Below, in pieces: positions 36,903 through 45,414 of a stretch of 64,000 bases of DNA. The notes under the pieces are model-generated. The model did not search any database, was not told the origin of the DNA, and was given only the letters and a program-made list of their open reading frames with translations. Position 1 is the first letter of the stretch. Every line of letters starts with the position of its first letter. Origin of the DNA: Micromonospora coerulea (GTDB taxonomy: Bacteria; Actinomycetota; Actinomycetes; Mycobacteriales; Micromonosporaceae); NCBI RefSeq assembly GCF_016598485.1, contig NZ_JAEMUW010000004.1:1-64000 (forward strand), given 5' to 3'. The translations under genes were made by a program, and so were the position numbers.

Positions 36903-39068
36903 ATGCGCGCCGCGCCGGATCCCGGCGGGGAGGACTTCAGCCGGCCGGGCGCCCAGGCGTACGCCGTGCAGTGGGGGCGGGCGGTACGCCGGCTCGGTTT
37001 CGTGCCGCTGAGCGCGGCCGAGACCGAGCGGCTGCTGCACGTGCACACGGTACGGCTGGCCCAGGCCCTTCTCGCACCGGCGTTCTCCGCCGACGCGGCG
37101 GAGGACGTCGGGCGGGCGCTGGTGGACGCCCACCTGACCGAGCCCGGCGTGCTCGACTGGTCGGTGCGCGCGCTCGGCGACCGCTTCCTGGCCCGGGTGC
37201 TGCCCAGCCGGGCGGAGTGGACCGAGACCCGCGAGCGGGTGGCGGCGTTGCAGGGCGCATTCTCCGCCGGCTTCGCCCGGGCGCTGCGCGATCGCACCTT
37301 CAGCCAGCAGGAGCGGATCGCCCGCTCCGCCTGGCAGGCGCGGGACGCCGTCGAGCAGGCGCTGCGCGACAGCGAGGCCCGGTTCCGGGCGGTCTTCACC
37401 GGCGCGGCGATCGGGATCGGCATCGCGGGCACCGACGGCCGGGTCATCGAGGTCAACCAGTCCTTCGCCGACATGCTCGGCTACACCGTCGACGAGCTGC
37501 GCGCGATCAACGTCGCCTCGCTCTTCTACGCCGACGACGCGGCCGGCATGTGGGAGCTGTACCAGGAGCTGATCGAGGGCAAGCACGACAGCGCCCGGGT
37601 GGAGAAGCGCTACCTCCGCAAGGACGGCACGATCGTCTGGACCGACCTCGCCGTCTCGCTGATCCGGTACGACGACGGCCGCCCCCGGTTCACGGTGGCG
37701 ATGATCGAGGACATCACCGAGCGGTACGAGCTCCAGCAGCGGCTGCGCTTCCAGGCGCTGCACGACCCGCTCACCGGCCTGCCGAACCGGACGCTCTTCT
37801 TCGAGACGCTGGGCCGGGTCTTCGACACCGCCGGCGAGGAGCAGCGGGTCGGCGTCTGCTTCCTCGACCTGGACGGCTTCAAGGCGATCAACGACAGCCT
37901 CGGTCACGACCTCGGCGACCAGCTGCTCGTCGTGATCAGCCGCCGGCTCGCCGACTGCGTCTCCGGGCGCGGCCACCTGGTCGCCCGGATGGGCGGTGAC
38001 GAGTTCGTGATCCTGGTCGACTCCGGCGGCGGGATCGACGACGCGGTGGAGGTGGCCGAGCTGGCGCTGGCCGCGGTGTCCGCCCCGGTGAAGGTCGGCG
38101 ACCAGCAGCTCGCCGTCTCGGCCAGCATCGGCATCGTCGAGTGCCCGGCCGCGGAGACCAGCGTCTCGGAGCTGATGAAGGCCGCCGACACCACCCTGTA
38201 CTGGGCGAAGGCGGAGGGGCGGGGCCGGTGGGCGGTCTACGACCCGGAGCGCAGCGCCGCCGACATCGCCCGCTCCGCGCTGGCCGCCGGCCTGCCGGCC
38301 GCGCTGGACCGGGGCGAGTTCGTGCTGCACTACCAGCCGATCGTGTCGCTGCTGGACGGCACGATGCTGGCGGTGGAGGCGCTGGTCCGCTGGCAGCACC
38401 CGGAGCTGGGGCTGATCGGGCCGGACCGGTTCATCGGGCTGGCCGAGGAGACCGGGCTGATCGTCCAGCTCGGCGCCTGGGTGCTGCGCCAGGCGTGCCG
38501 GGACGCCGAGGGCTGGCGGCGGGCGTACCCGGACGCGCGGCTGGTGGTCAGCGTCAACCTGGCCGCCCGGCAGGCCGACGACCCGGCGATCGTGGAGACG
38601 GTGGCCGAGGCGCTGACCCGCACCGGGCTCCCGGCCGAGCTGCTGCAACTGGAGCTGACCGAGAGCGCCGTGATGGGCACCGCCGGGGAGCCGCTGCGGT
38701 CGCTGCACCAGCTCGCCGAGCTCGGCGTACGGCTGGCCATCGACGACTTCGGCACCGGGTACTCGAACCTGGCGTACCTGCGTCGGCTGCCGATCCACTG
38801 CCTGAAGCTGGCCGGACCCTTCGTCGAGGGCATCCGGGCCGACGGCGCGGACGCCGCGGCCGACCACCGGGACGAGCGGATCGTGGACGCCCTGGTCCGG
38901 CTGGCGCACGCGCTGGAACTCTGGGTCACCGCAGAGGCGGTGGAGACCGAGGAGCAGGCCGAGCGGCTGCGGGCGCTGCGCTGCGACACCGGGCAGGGAC
39001 GCTGGTTCGGCGCGCCGACGCCAGCCGCGCAGATCCGCGCCCGGCTCGCGGGCGGGGAGGCGGCGTGA
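36903..39068 (+). CDS. PAS-GGDEF-EAL cyclic-di-GMP signalling protein
   Basis: 721 residues. An N-terminal helical region (~1-140) is followed by a PAS domain (~145-270) with its PAC tail (YLRKDGTIVWTDLAVS). The diguanylate cyclase has MGGDEF (364-368 for GGDEF). The phosphodiesterase has EAL (492-494, VEALVRWQHP), ELTES and DDFGTGYSNLAYL. Both catalytic motifs are intact, so it may make and break c-di-GMP depending on the PAS signal. In actinobacteria this second messenger steers development. The TGA overlaps the GTG of a SARSEP-repeat mini-ORF. Confidence 0.93.
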   Translation: MRAAPDPGGEDFSRPGAQAYAVQWGRAVRRLGFVPLSAAETERLLHVHTVRLAQALLAPAFSADAAEDVGRALVDAHLTEPGVLDWSVRALGDRFLARVLPSRAEWTETRERVAALQGAFSAGFARALRDRTFSQQERIARSAWQARDAVEQALRDSEARFRAVFTGAAIGIGIAGTDGRVIEVNQSFADMLGYTVDELRAINVASLFYADDAAGMWELYQELIEGKHDSARVEKRYLRKDGTIVWTDLAVSLIRYDDGRPRFTVAMIEDITERYELQQRLRFQALHDPLTGLPNRTLFFETLGRVFDTAGEEQRVGVCFLDLDGFKAINDSLGHDLGDQLLVVISRRLADCVSGRGHLVARMGGDEFVILVDSGGGIDDAVEVAELALAAVSAPVKVGDQQLAVSASIGIVECPAAETSVSELMKAADTTLYWAKAEGRGRWAVYDPERSAADIARSALAAGLPAALDRGEFVLHYQPIVSLLDGTMLAVEALVRWQHPELGLIGPDRFIGLAEETGLIVQLGAWVLRQACRDAEGWRRAYPDARLVVSVNLAARQADDPAIVETVAEALTRTGLPAELLQLELTESAVMGTAGEPLRSLHQLAELGVRLAIDDFGTGYSNLAYLRRLPIHCLKLAGPFVEGIRADGADAAADHRDERIVDALVRLAHALELWVTAEAVETEEQAERLRALRCDTGQGRWFGAPTPAAQIRARLAGGEAA

Positions 39069-39127
39069 GCGCGAGGAGTGAGCCGGTGTTGCGAGCCCCG
39101 CGGTCGCGAGCTGAGGAGCTGCCGTGA
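39065..39127 (+). CDS. SARSEP mini-ORF 1 (20 residues)
   Basis: GTG 39065 overlaps the TGA of the GGDEF-EAL gene. The frame reads MSARSEPVLRAPRSRAEELP, then TGA overlapping the next GTG. GAGGAG lies 5 nt before that GTG. First of two identical tandem mini-ORFs that chain the upstream gene to the DUF456 gene. Confidence 0.5.
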   Translation: MSARSEPVLRAPRSRAEELP

Positions 39128-39182
39128 GCGCGAGGAGTGAGCCGGTGTTGCGAGCCCCGCGGTCGCGAGCTGAGGAGCTGCC
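39065..39182 (+). repeat. Two perfect 59-bp tandem repeats (SARSEP linker family)
   Basis: The 59-bp unit starting GTGAGCGCGAGGAGTGAGCC occurs twice without a difference. It is followed by GTGAGCG, the first bases of a third unit, which is also the start of the DUF456 gene. The two copies therefore fill a stop/start junction. A 60-bp related unit occurs three times at 57507-57689 on the other strand. Confidence 0.9.
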
Positions 39183-39186
39183 GTGA
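39124..39186 (+). CDS. SARSEP mini-ORF 2 (20 residues)
   Basis: Identical in sequence to mini-ORF 1. Its TGA (39184-39186) overlaps the GTG of the DUF456 gene at 39183, and its GAGGAG serves as that gene's ribosome-binding site. Confidence 0.5.
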   Translation: MSARSEPVLRAPRSRAEELP

Positions 39187-39683
39187 GCGTCACCGACACG
39201 CAGGCGGCGGTCTCGGTGGTGGCCGGGCTGGCCATCCTGGCCGGGCTGGCCGGGGTGGTGGTGCCCGGGCTGCCGGCCCTGCCGCTGTGCTGGGGCGGAG
39301 TGCTGGTCTGGGCGCTCTTCGGCCACGCCGGTCCGGGGCGCTGGGCGGTGCTCGCCGCCGCCACCGTGGTCGCCGTCGGCGGCACGGTGGTCAAGTACCT
39401 CTGGCCCGGGCGCAACCTGAAACGGACCGGCGTGCCCACGTCGTCGCTGCTGGCCGGGGGCCTGCTGGGGCTGGTCGGCTTCTTCGTCATCCCGGTGGTC
39501 GGCCTGATCATCGGCTTCGTGGCTGGAGTGTGGGGCACCGAGCGGCTGCGGCTGGGCAGCAACCAGCTCGCCTGGCCGGCCACGATGCAGGCGCTCAAGG
39601 CGGCCGGTCTGTCCATGCTGGTCGAGTTCCTCGCCGGCCTGGTGATCGCGGCCCTCTGGGTCGCCGGCCTGCTGCTCGCCTGA
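39183..39683 (+). CDS. DUF456 family membrane protein
   Basis: 166 residues with four to five helices. GLAGVVVPGLPALPLCWGGVLVWAL and GFFVIPVVGLIIGFVAGVWGTERLR match DUF456, a family of Gly-rich small membrane proteins without known function. It begins at GTG 39183, where the repeat ends, so it depends on the repeat's Shine-Dalgarno for translation. Confidence 0.8.
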   Translation: MSVTDTQAAVSVVAGLAILAGLAGVVVPGLPALPLCWGGVLVWALFGHAGPGRWAVLAAATVVAVGGTVVKYLWPGRNLKRTGVPTSSLLAGGLLGLVGFFVIPVVGLIIGFVAGVWGTERLRLGSNQLAWPATMQALKAAGLSMLVEFLAGLVIAALWVAGLLLA

Positions 39684-39729
39684 TCCCTTCCCGGCGACGC
39701 GGGGCGGCGCCGGCGGCTAGGGTCGGGGG

Positions 39730-40476
39730 GTGCGGATCACCGTCCTGGGCGGTCTCGGCGCCTGGCCCACCGCCCGCCAGGCGTGCTCCGGCTTCCTCGT
39801 CGAGCACGAGGGCTTCCGGCTGCTGATCGACCCGGGCTACGCCACCCTGCAGCCATTGCTTTACCGCGTGCCGGCGGCGCAGGTGGACGCCGTGTACGTC
39901 AGCCACGGCCACCCCGACCACTGCGCCGACCTGCAACCCCTGCTGCGCGCCCGGGTACTGGCCGACCGGTCCGGCCCGCCGTTGCCGGTGTACGCGCCGG
40001 CCGGCAGCCTGGACCGCCTCCTCGCCATCGACGAGCCGGGGCTGGTCGACGGGGCGTACCGCCTGCACGGGTTCGACCCGGGGGAGACGTTCGGCCTCGG
40101 TCCGTACACGGTGGAGACCGGGGCGCTGCCGCACTGGGTGCCCAACGCGGGAGCCCGCGTCACCGGCCGCGGCGTGGTGCTCGCCTACACAGGGGACACC
40201 GGGAGCAGCCCGCATCTGGTCGACCTGGCCCGGGACGCCGATCTGCTGATCGCCGAGGCCACCTACGTCGACGCCATCCCCGACCGGCACGCCGGAAACC
40301 TCTCGAGCGCCGCCGAGGTCGGCCGGTACGCAGCCGCCGCCCGGGCACGCCACGTGCTGCTGACCCACCTCTGGCCCGGCACCGACCCGCAGGCGGCGGC
40401 CGCGGCAGCCCGCCGCGGGTACGACGGACGGGTCGAGGTCGCCGAGCCCGGCCTGGTGCGCACGATCCCGGCGTAG
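39730..40476 (+). CDS. MBL-fold metallo-hydrolase
   Basis: 248 residues. Metal-binding SHGHPDHCAD (His59, His61, Asp63, His64), the later His in GALPHWVPNAG, Asp in YTGDTGSSPHL and the final His in LLTHLWPG give a full dinuclear zinc site of the RNase Z/ElaC-like or PhnP-like type. The likely substrate is a phosphodiester or cyclic nucleotide. GTG 39730. Confidence 0.88.
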   Translation: MRITVLGGLGAWPTARQACSGFLVEHEGFRLLIDPGYATLQPLLYRVPAAQVDAVYVSHGHPDHCADLQPLLRARVLADRSGPPLPVYAPAGSLDRLLAIDEPGLVDGAYRLHGFDPGETFGLGPYTVETGALPHWVPNAGARVTGRGVVLAYTGDTGSSPHLVDLARDADLLIAEATYVDAIPDRHAGNLSSAAEVGRYAAAARARHVLLTHLWPGTDPQAAAAAARRGYDGRVEVAEPGLVRTIPA

Positions 40477-40520
40477 TGCGTCGCCGTGGGCCGACCGTCG
40501 TGACGGCCCCAGGTGCGTCG

Positions 40521-40585
40521 GCGCGGGGTGCCCGGAAGGTACGGCGGATCGCCGTACGAGTGAGAGAGAGGTGAGCACCCCGCGC
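40521..40585 (+). terminator. Nested double hairpin after the MBL-hydrolase gene
   Basis: Outer arms 40521-40531 and 40575-40585 pair perfectly over 11 bp; inner arms 40539-40546 and 40550-40557 pair over 8 bp with a 3-nt loop. Terminator is the simplest reading; a regulatory leader for the permease gene is the alternative. Confidence 0.5.
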
Positions 40586-40726
40586 CGTCGCGGACCGGGC
40601 GTTGCCGAGCGCCCGGCGGTGGCCCGTCGTGATCGGGCCTGGTCACGGGGTAAAGGATGGGGCCGGGAGGGCCGGTCCGGCAACGGAATTAGCCGCGCCG
40701 GCGGTGAGATTCCCACGGCCGTCGTA

Positions 40727-40755
40727 TTGACCCCCTTGATCGACGGGACCACACT
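40727..40755 (+). promoter_or_regulatory. Putative promoter of the permease gene
   Basis: TTGACC (40727-40732), 17-bp spacer, CACACT (40750-40755), about 40 bp before GTG 40797. Confidence 0.5.
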
Positions 40756-40796
40756 TTGCCCACTCGTACCGGGGAACCACCTCGAGGAGGTGTGCA

Positions 40797-42386
40797 GTGG
40801 CCACGACGCCCGCGCCAACCGCCGAGCAACCGATGGACGACGACGCCCGAAGGCTCGCCGAACTCGGTTACAAGCAGGAGCTGCACCGCAAGTGGAGCGG
40901 CTTCTCCAACTTCGCCATCTCGTTCTCGATCATCTCGATCCTGGCCGGCTGCTTCACCACCTTCGGGCAGGCGTGGAACAACGGCGGGCCGGTCGCCATC
41001 TCCTGGGGCTGGCCGCTGATCTCGCTGTTCATCCTGATCATCGGCTTCTGCATGGCCGAGTTGGTGTCCGCGTACCCGACCGCGGGCGGGATCTACTGGT
41101 GGGCGGCGAAGATGGGTCGGCCGGTGCACGGCTGGTTCACCGGCTGGCTCAACCTGATCGGGCTGGTCGCGGTGACCGCGTCGGTGGACTACGGCTGCGC
41201 CACGTTCCTCAACCTCACCCTCTCCGCGCTCTTCGACGGCTGGGCCGGGACGCTGCACCAGACGTTCGGGCTCTTCGTGGTGATCCTCGCCCTGCACGGG
41301 CTGATCAACATCTTCGGCCACCAGATCATCGACGTACTGCAGAACGTCTCGGTCTGGTGGCACGTGGCCGGCGCGGCCGCGGTGGTGGCCATCCTGCTGC
41401 TCGTCCCGGACGACCACCAGAGCTTCCGGTTCGTCTTCACCGAGCGGTTCAACAACTCCGGCTTCGGCGACGGGGACACCGGCGGGCTCACCTTCTGGTT
41501 CTACGTGCTGCCGCTGGGCTTCCTGCTCACCCAGTACACGATCACCGGCTTCGACGCCTGCGCGCACGTCTCCGAGGAGACCCGCGGCGCGTCGCAGGCC
41601 GCCGCCAAGGGCCTCTGGCGGTCGATCTTCTACTCCGCGGTCGGCGGCTGGATCCTGCTGCTCGCCTTCCTCTTCGCCGCCACCGACGTGGACGCCATCA
41701 ACTCCGCCGGCGGCTTCTCCGGGGCGATCTTCGAGACCGCGCTGACCCCGTTCTTCTTCAAGGCCGTCATCATCATCTCCACCATCGGCCAGTTCTTCTG
41801 CGGGATGAGCTGCGTGACCTCGATGTCCCGGATGACCTACGCGTTCAGCCGGGACCGCGCGGTGCCGGGCTGGCGGCTCTGGTCCCGGGTGGACCGCAAC
41901 GGCACCCCGGTCAACGCGATCATCGGGGCAACTCTCGCGGGGCTGGTGCTCACCCTGCCCGCGCTCTACCAGAAGGCCGGCGTACCGATCGCCTTCTACG
42001 CGGTGGTCTCCGTCGCGGTGATCGGGCTCTACCTGTCGTTCCTCATCCCGATCTTCCTGCGGCTGCGGATGGGGGACCGGTTCGTCCCGGGACCGTGGAC
42101 GCTCGGCCCGAGGTACAAGCTCCTCGGCTGGATCGCGGTGATTGAGATCGCGGTCATCTCGGTCTACTTCATACTGCCGATCGTCCCCGCCGGGGTGCCC
42201 GGCAACGCGGACTTCACCTGGTCGGCGGTGAACTACGCACCGATCGCTGTCGGCGGGTTGCTGCTGCTGGTCGCCGTCTGGTGGTACGCCTCGGCCCGGA
42301 AGTGGTTCACCGGCCCCCGCCGTACCGTCGAACTCCCGTCGCCGCGACCGGCGTCGGACGGCGCCCGGGCCGACGAGCCGGCCTGA
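40797..42386 (+). CDS. APC-superfamily amino acid/choline-type permease
   Basis: 529 residues, 12 predicted membrane helices. ELGYKQELHRKWSGFSNFAISFSIISILAGCFTTFGQAWNNGGP and the later AYPTAGGIYWWAAKMG are typical of the amino acid/choline (ACT) branch, which carries GABA, choline and related amines. It heads a cluster of gamma-glutamylation catabolic genes, so it probably imports an amine or amino alcohol. GTG 40797 follows CGAGGAGG. Confidence 0.9.
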   Translation: MATTPAPTAEQPMDDDARRLAELGYKQELHRKWSGFSNFAISFSIISILAGCFTTFGQAWNNGGPVAISWGWPLISLFILIIGFCMAELVSAYPTAGGIYWWAAKMGRPVHGWFTGWLNLIGLVAVTASVDYGCATFLNLTLSALFDGWAGTLHQTFGLFVVILALHGLINIFGHQIIDVLQNVSVWWHVAGAAAVVAILLLVPDDHQSFRFVFTERFNNSGFGDGDTGGLTFWFYVLPLGFLLTQYTITGFDACAHVSEETRGASQAAAKGLWRSIFYSAVGGWILLLAFLFAATDVDAINSAGGFSGAIFETALTPFFFKAVIIISTIGQFFCGMSCVTSMSRMTYAFSRDRAVPGWRLWSRVDRNGTPVNAIIGATLAGLVLTLPALYQKAGVPIAFYAVVSVAVIGLYLSFLIPIFLRLRMGDRFVPGPWTLGPRYKLLGWIAVIEIAVISVYFILPIVPAGVPGNADFTWSAVNYAPIAVGGLLLLVAVWWYASARKWFTGPRRTVELPSPRPASDGARADEPA

Positions 42387-42436
42387 CGGACGCCGGGCGC
42401 ACGGTTGCGTGGGGGCGGTATGCGCCCGGCACGGTT

Positions 42437-42493
42437 GCGGCACGCCGGTGGTGAAGCGGAGGACGCGGTCGTCGTCCGCCGCCGGTGTGCCGC
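42437..42493 (+). terminator. Hairpin after the permease gene
   Basis: GCGGCACGCCGGTGG faces CCGCCGGTGTGCCGC (13 of 15 pairs) around a ~27-nt loop. It separates the permease from the glutamine-synthetase-like gene. Confidence 0.45.
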
Positions 42494-42536
42494 GACCGTC
42501 GCGGTTCCCCGTTTGCGGTGGACCCGGTCGGGGGCA

Positions 42537-42565
42537 TTGACGGTGATCCGGTTTGTCAGTAGACC
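42537..42565 (+). promoter_or_regulatory. Putative promoter of the gamma-glutamyl ligase gene
   Basis: TTGACG (42537-42542), 17-bp spacer, TAGACC (42560-42565); the ATG follows at 42586 with GGAGG between. Confidence 0.6.
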
Positions 42566-42585
42566 TTGGTGATGGAGGCTCGCCG

Positions 42586-43950
42586 ATGAGGAAAGCTCCG
42601 CTCTCGCTGGAAGAACTGCGGGTCGCCATCCGGGGCGGCGAGATTGACACGGTGGTGCTGGCCCTGACCGACATGCAGGGCCGGTTGCAGGGCAAGCGGT
42701 TCCACGCCCCGTACTTCCTCGACGAGGTGGTCTCCCACGGCAGCGAGGGGTGCAACTACCTGCTCGCCGTCGACGTGGACATGAACACCGTCGACGGGTA
42801 CGCGATGTCGTCCTGGGAACGCGGCTACGGCGACTTCGCGATGAAGCCGGATCTGGCGACCCTGCGCCGGGTGCCCTGGCAGCCGGGCACCGCGATGCTC
42901 CTGGCCGACCTGGAGTGGCTGGACGGCTCCGGCCCGGTGGTCGCCTCGCCCCGGCAGATCCTGCGCCGGCAGCTCGACCGGCTGGCCGCGCACGGGTTGA
43001 CCGCGTACGCCGGCACCGAGCTGGAGTTCGTGCTCTTCCGCGACTCGTACGAGGAGGCGTGGCGGCGGGGCTACCGCGACCTCACCCCGGCCAACCAGTA
43101 CAACGTGGACTACTCGCTGCTCGGCACCGCCCGGGTGGAGCCGCTGCTGCGGCGTATCCGCACCGAGATGGCCGGCGCCGGGCTGACCCCGGAGAGCGCC
43201 AAGGGCGAGTGCAACCTCGGCCAGCACGAGATCGCCTTCCGGTACGACGAGGCGGTGGCCTGCGCCGACCACCACGTCATCTACAAGAACGGGGCCAAGG
43301 AGATCGCCGCCCAGGAGGGCATGTCGATCACGTTCATGGCCAAGCCGAACGCCCGCGAGGGCAACTCGTGCCACATCCACTTCTCCCTGCGCGACCGGGA
43401 CGGCCGTTCGGCGATGCTGGGGGACGGGCCGGCGCACCTGAGCGTCACCGGGCGGCGGGTGCTCGCCGGGCTGCTCGACACGATGCGCGAGTTCAGCCTC
43501 CTCTTCGCCCCGAACGTCAACTCCTACAAGCGGTACCAGCCCGGCTCGTTCGCCCCGACCGCGCTGCGCTGGGGCACCGACAACCGCACCTGTGCGCTGC
43601 GGCTGGTCGGGCACGGGCAGGGCATGCGGGTGGAGAACCGGGTGCCCGGCGCCGACGTCAACCCGTACCTGGCGATCGCCGCCCTGGTCGCCGGGGCGGT
43701 GCACGGTATCGAACGGGAGCTGGAGTTGGCCGAGGAGTGCACCGGCAACGCGTACGACGACCCGGCCGCCGACCGCGTCCCCGCCTCCCTCCGCGACGCC
43801 CTCACCCGCTGGCAGTCCTCCACGCTCGCCAAGGACGCCTTCGGCGACGAGGTCGTCGCCCACTACGCCAACCACGCCAGGATCGAACTTCAGGCCTTCG
43901 ACGCCGCCGTCACCGACTGGGAACTCACCCGTGGCTTCGAACGCCTCTGA
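42586..43950 (+). CDS. Glutamine-synthetase-like gamma-glutamylamine ligase
   Basis: 454 residues of the GlnA-III/PuuA-like branch. It keeps the GS core motifs (AGTELEFVLF, AKGECNLGQHEIAFRY, ITFMAKPNAREGNSCHIHFSL, NVNSYKRYQPGSFAPTALRWGTDNRTCALRL, ENRVPGADVNPYLAIAALVAG). It lacks the adenylylation loop of true GlnA-I (no NLYDLPPEE). In Streptomyces such paralogues (GlnA3, GlnA4) join glutamate to polyamines or ethanolamine, and the aldehyde dehydrogenase, SDR and hydrolase genes next door support that use. ATG 42586 has GGAGG 7 nt upstream. Confidence 0.88.
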   Translation: MRKAPLSLEELRVAIRGGEIDTVVLALTDMQGRLQGKRFHAPYFLDEVVSHGSEGCNYLLAVDVDMNTVDGYAMSSWERGYGDFAMKPDLATLRRVPWQPGTAMLLADLEWLDGSGPVVASPRQILRRQLDRLAAHGLTAYAGTELEFVLFRDSYEEAWRRGYRDLTPANQYNVDYSLLGTARVEPLLRRIRTEMAGAGLTPESAKGECNLGQHEIAFRYDEAVACADHHVIYKNGAKEIAAQEGMSITFMAKPNAREGNSCHIHFSLRDRDGRSAMLGDGPAHLSVTGRRVLAGLLDTMREFSLLFAPNVNSYKRYQPGSFAPTALRWGTDNRTCALRLVGHGQGMRVENRVPGADVNPYLAIAALVAGAVHGIERELELAEECTGNAYDDPAADRVPASLRDALTRWQSSTLAKDAFGDEVVAHYANHARIELQAFDAAVTDWELTRGFERL

Positions 43951-43962
43951 CCGTCACCCCGG

Positions 43963-44033
43963 CGATCATGGACTTGTGGCGCCCGGTTGAGGAGGATCAG
44001 GGGAGTTCGTTCGGTGCCAGAACTCCATGATCG
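43963..44033. repeat. Dispersed imperfect palindrome, copy 2
   Basis: Two 21-bp arms (CGATCATGGACTTGTGGCGCC on the left would exceed the display limit by one base; its core is GATCATGGACTTGTGGC) match at 18 positions across a 29-bp centre. Related to 12587-12648. It lies between the ligase and aldehyde dehydrogenase genes. Confidence 0.65.
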
Positions 44034-44057
44034 GCGAGTAGTGGGAGGGCGGGGCGC

Positions 44058-45413
44058 GTGACCGAGGTGGTGAACCCGGCGAGCGGCGAGGTCGTGGCGA
44101 CCGTGCCGGCCACGTCGCTGGCGGAGGCCGATGCGGCGATCTCGCGGGCGGCGCTGGCGTACGAGTCGTGGCGGAAGGTCGCGCCGGGGGAGCGGGGGCG
44201 GCTGTTGCGGCGGTTCGCCGCCGTGGTGGACGCGCACCGGGAGGAGTTGGCGCTGCTCGAGGTACGCAACTCCGGGCATACCATCGGCAACGCGCGGTGG
44301 GAGGCGGGCAACGTCCGGGACGTGCTCGACTACTACGCGGGGGCGCCGGAGCGGCTGACCGGGCGGCAGATCCCGGTGCCCGGCGGCCTCGACGTCACCT
44401 TCCACGAGCCGCTCGGCGTGGTCGGGGTGATCGTGCCGTGGAACTTCCCGATGCCGATCGCCGGCTGGGGCTTCGCCCCGGCGCTCGCCGCCGGCAACAC
44501 CGTCGTGCTCAAGCCCGCCGAGCTGACCCCGCTGACCGCGCTGCGCCTGGCCGAGCTGGCCCTCGACGCCGGCCTGCCGGAGGGCGTGTTCACCGTCCTG
44601 CCCGGCCAGGGCAGCGTGGTGGGGGAGCGGTTCGTCACCCACCCCGCCGTCCGCAAGGTCTGCTTCACCGGCTCCACGGAGGTCGGCACCCGGATCATGG
44701 CCGGCTGTGCGGAGCAGGTGAAGCGGGTGACGCTGGAGCTGGGCGGCAAGTCCGCCAACCTGGTCTTCGCCGACGCCGATCTGGCGAAGGCGGCCGCCAC
44801 CGCGCCGTACGCGGTCTTCGACAACGCCGGCCAGGACTGCTGCGCCCGGTCCCGGATCCTGGTCCAGCGCTCCGCGTACGACCGGTTCCTGGAACTCCTC
44901 GAACCGGCCGTGCGGGCGTTCCGGGTCGAGGACCCGGCCGCCGAGAGCGCCGAGATGGGCCCGCTGATCTCCGCCGCCCACCGCGACCGGGTCGGCGGGT
45001 ACGTCGACGGCGCGAAGGTCGCCTTCACCGGCTCGCGTCCCGACGGCCCCGGGTTCTGGTACGCCCCGACCGTGCTGCTCGCCGACTCGGCGGCCGACCG
45101 GCACTGGCGGGAGGAGATCTTCGGCCCGGTGGTCTCGGTGCTCCCCTTCGACGACGAGGCCGACGCGATCCGGCTGGCCAACGACACCGAGTACGGCCTC
45201 TCCGGCTCGATCTGGACCCGGGACGTCGGCCGGGCGCTGCGGGTGGCCCGCGCGGTGGAGTCGGGCAACCTGAGCGTCAACTCGCACTCCTCGGTGCGCT
45301 ACTGGACCCCGTTCGGTGGGATGAAGCGCTCCGGCCTCGGCCGGGAGCTGGGCCCGGACGCGCTGCACGCCTTCACCGACGTCAAGAACGTGTTCATCAG
45401 CACGGAGGAGTGA
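44058..45413 (+). CDS. Aldehyde dehydrogenase
   Basis: 451 residues, NAD(P)-dependent aldehyde dehydrogenase. VIVPWNFPMPIAGWGFAPALAAGNTVVLKPAELTP, LELGGKS (general-base Glu) and GQDCCA (catalytic Cys261) are intact, and EEIFGPVVSVLPF follows. In this cluster it would oxidise a gamma-glutamyl aldehyde to the acid (PuuC-like role). GTG 44058; it precedes the SDR gene by 1 bp, so the last three genes form an operon. Confidence 0.92.
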   Translation: MTEVVNPASGEVVATVPATSLAEADAAISRAALAYESWRKVAPGERGRLLRRFAAVVDAHREELALLEVRNSGHTIGNARWEAGNVRDVLDYYAGAPERLTGRQIPVPGGLDVTFHEPLGVVGVIVPWNFPMPIAGWGFAPALAAGNTVVLKPAELTPLTALRLAELALDAGLPEGVFTVLPGQGSVVGERFVTHPAVRKVCFTGSTEVGTRIMAGCAEQVKRVTLELGGKSANLVFADADLAKAAATAPYAVFDNAGQDCCARSRILVQRSAYDRFLELLEPAVRAFRVEDPAAESAEMGPLISAAHRDRVGGYVDGAKVAFTGSRPDGPGFWYAPTVLLADSAADRHWREEIFGPVVSVLPFDDEADAIRLANDTEYGLSGSIWTRDVGRALRVARAVESGNLSVNSHSSVRYWTPFGGMKRSGLGRELGPDALHAFTDVKNVFISTEE

Positions 45414-45414
45414 G

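Larger units (their letters stand above)
40477..40796. other. Structured intergenic region upstream of the permease gene
   Basis: A gene-free stretch of 320 bp. It contains a nested hairpin at 40521-40585: an 11-bp outer stem GCGCGGGGTGC and an 8-bp inner stem GTACGGCG, both perfect. A second 7-bp stem CCGGGCG lies at 40595-40616. A probable promoter follows at 40727-40755. The first hairpin can serve as terminator for the MBL gene, which ends 45 bp upstream. Confidence 0.6.

Noticed and set aside
39065..39182. CRISPR array
   Set aside because: The repeats are directly adjacent with no unique spacers, and there are no cas genes; only a TnpB is present elsewhere.
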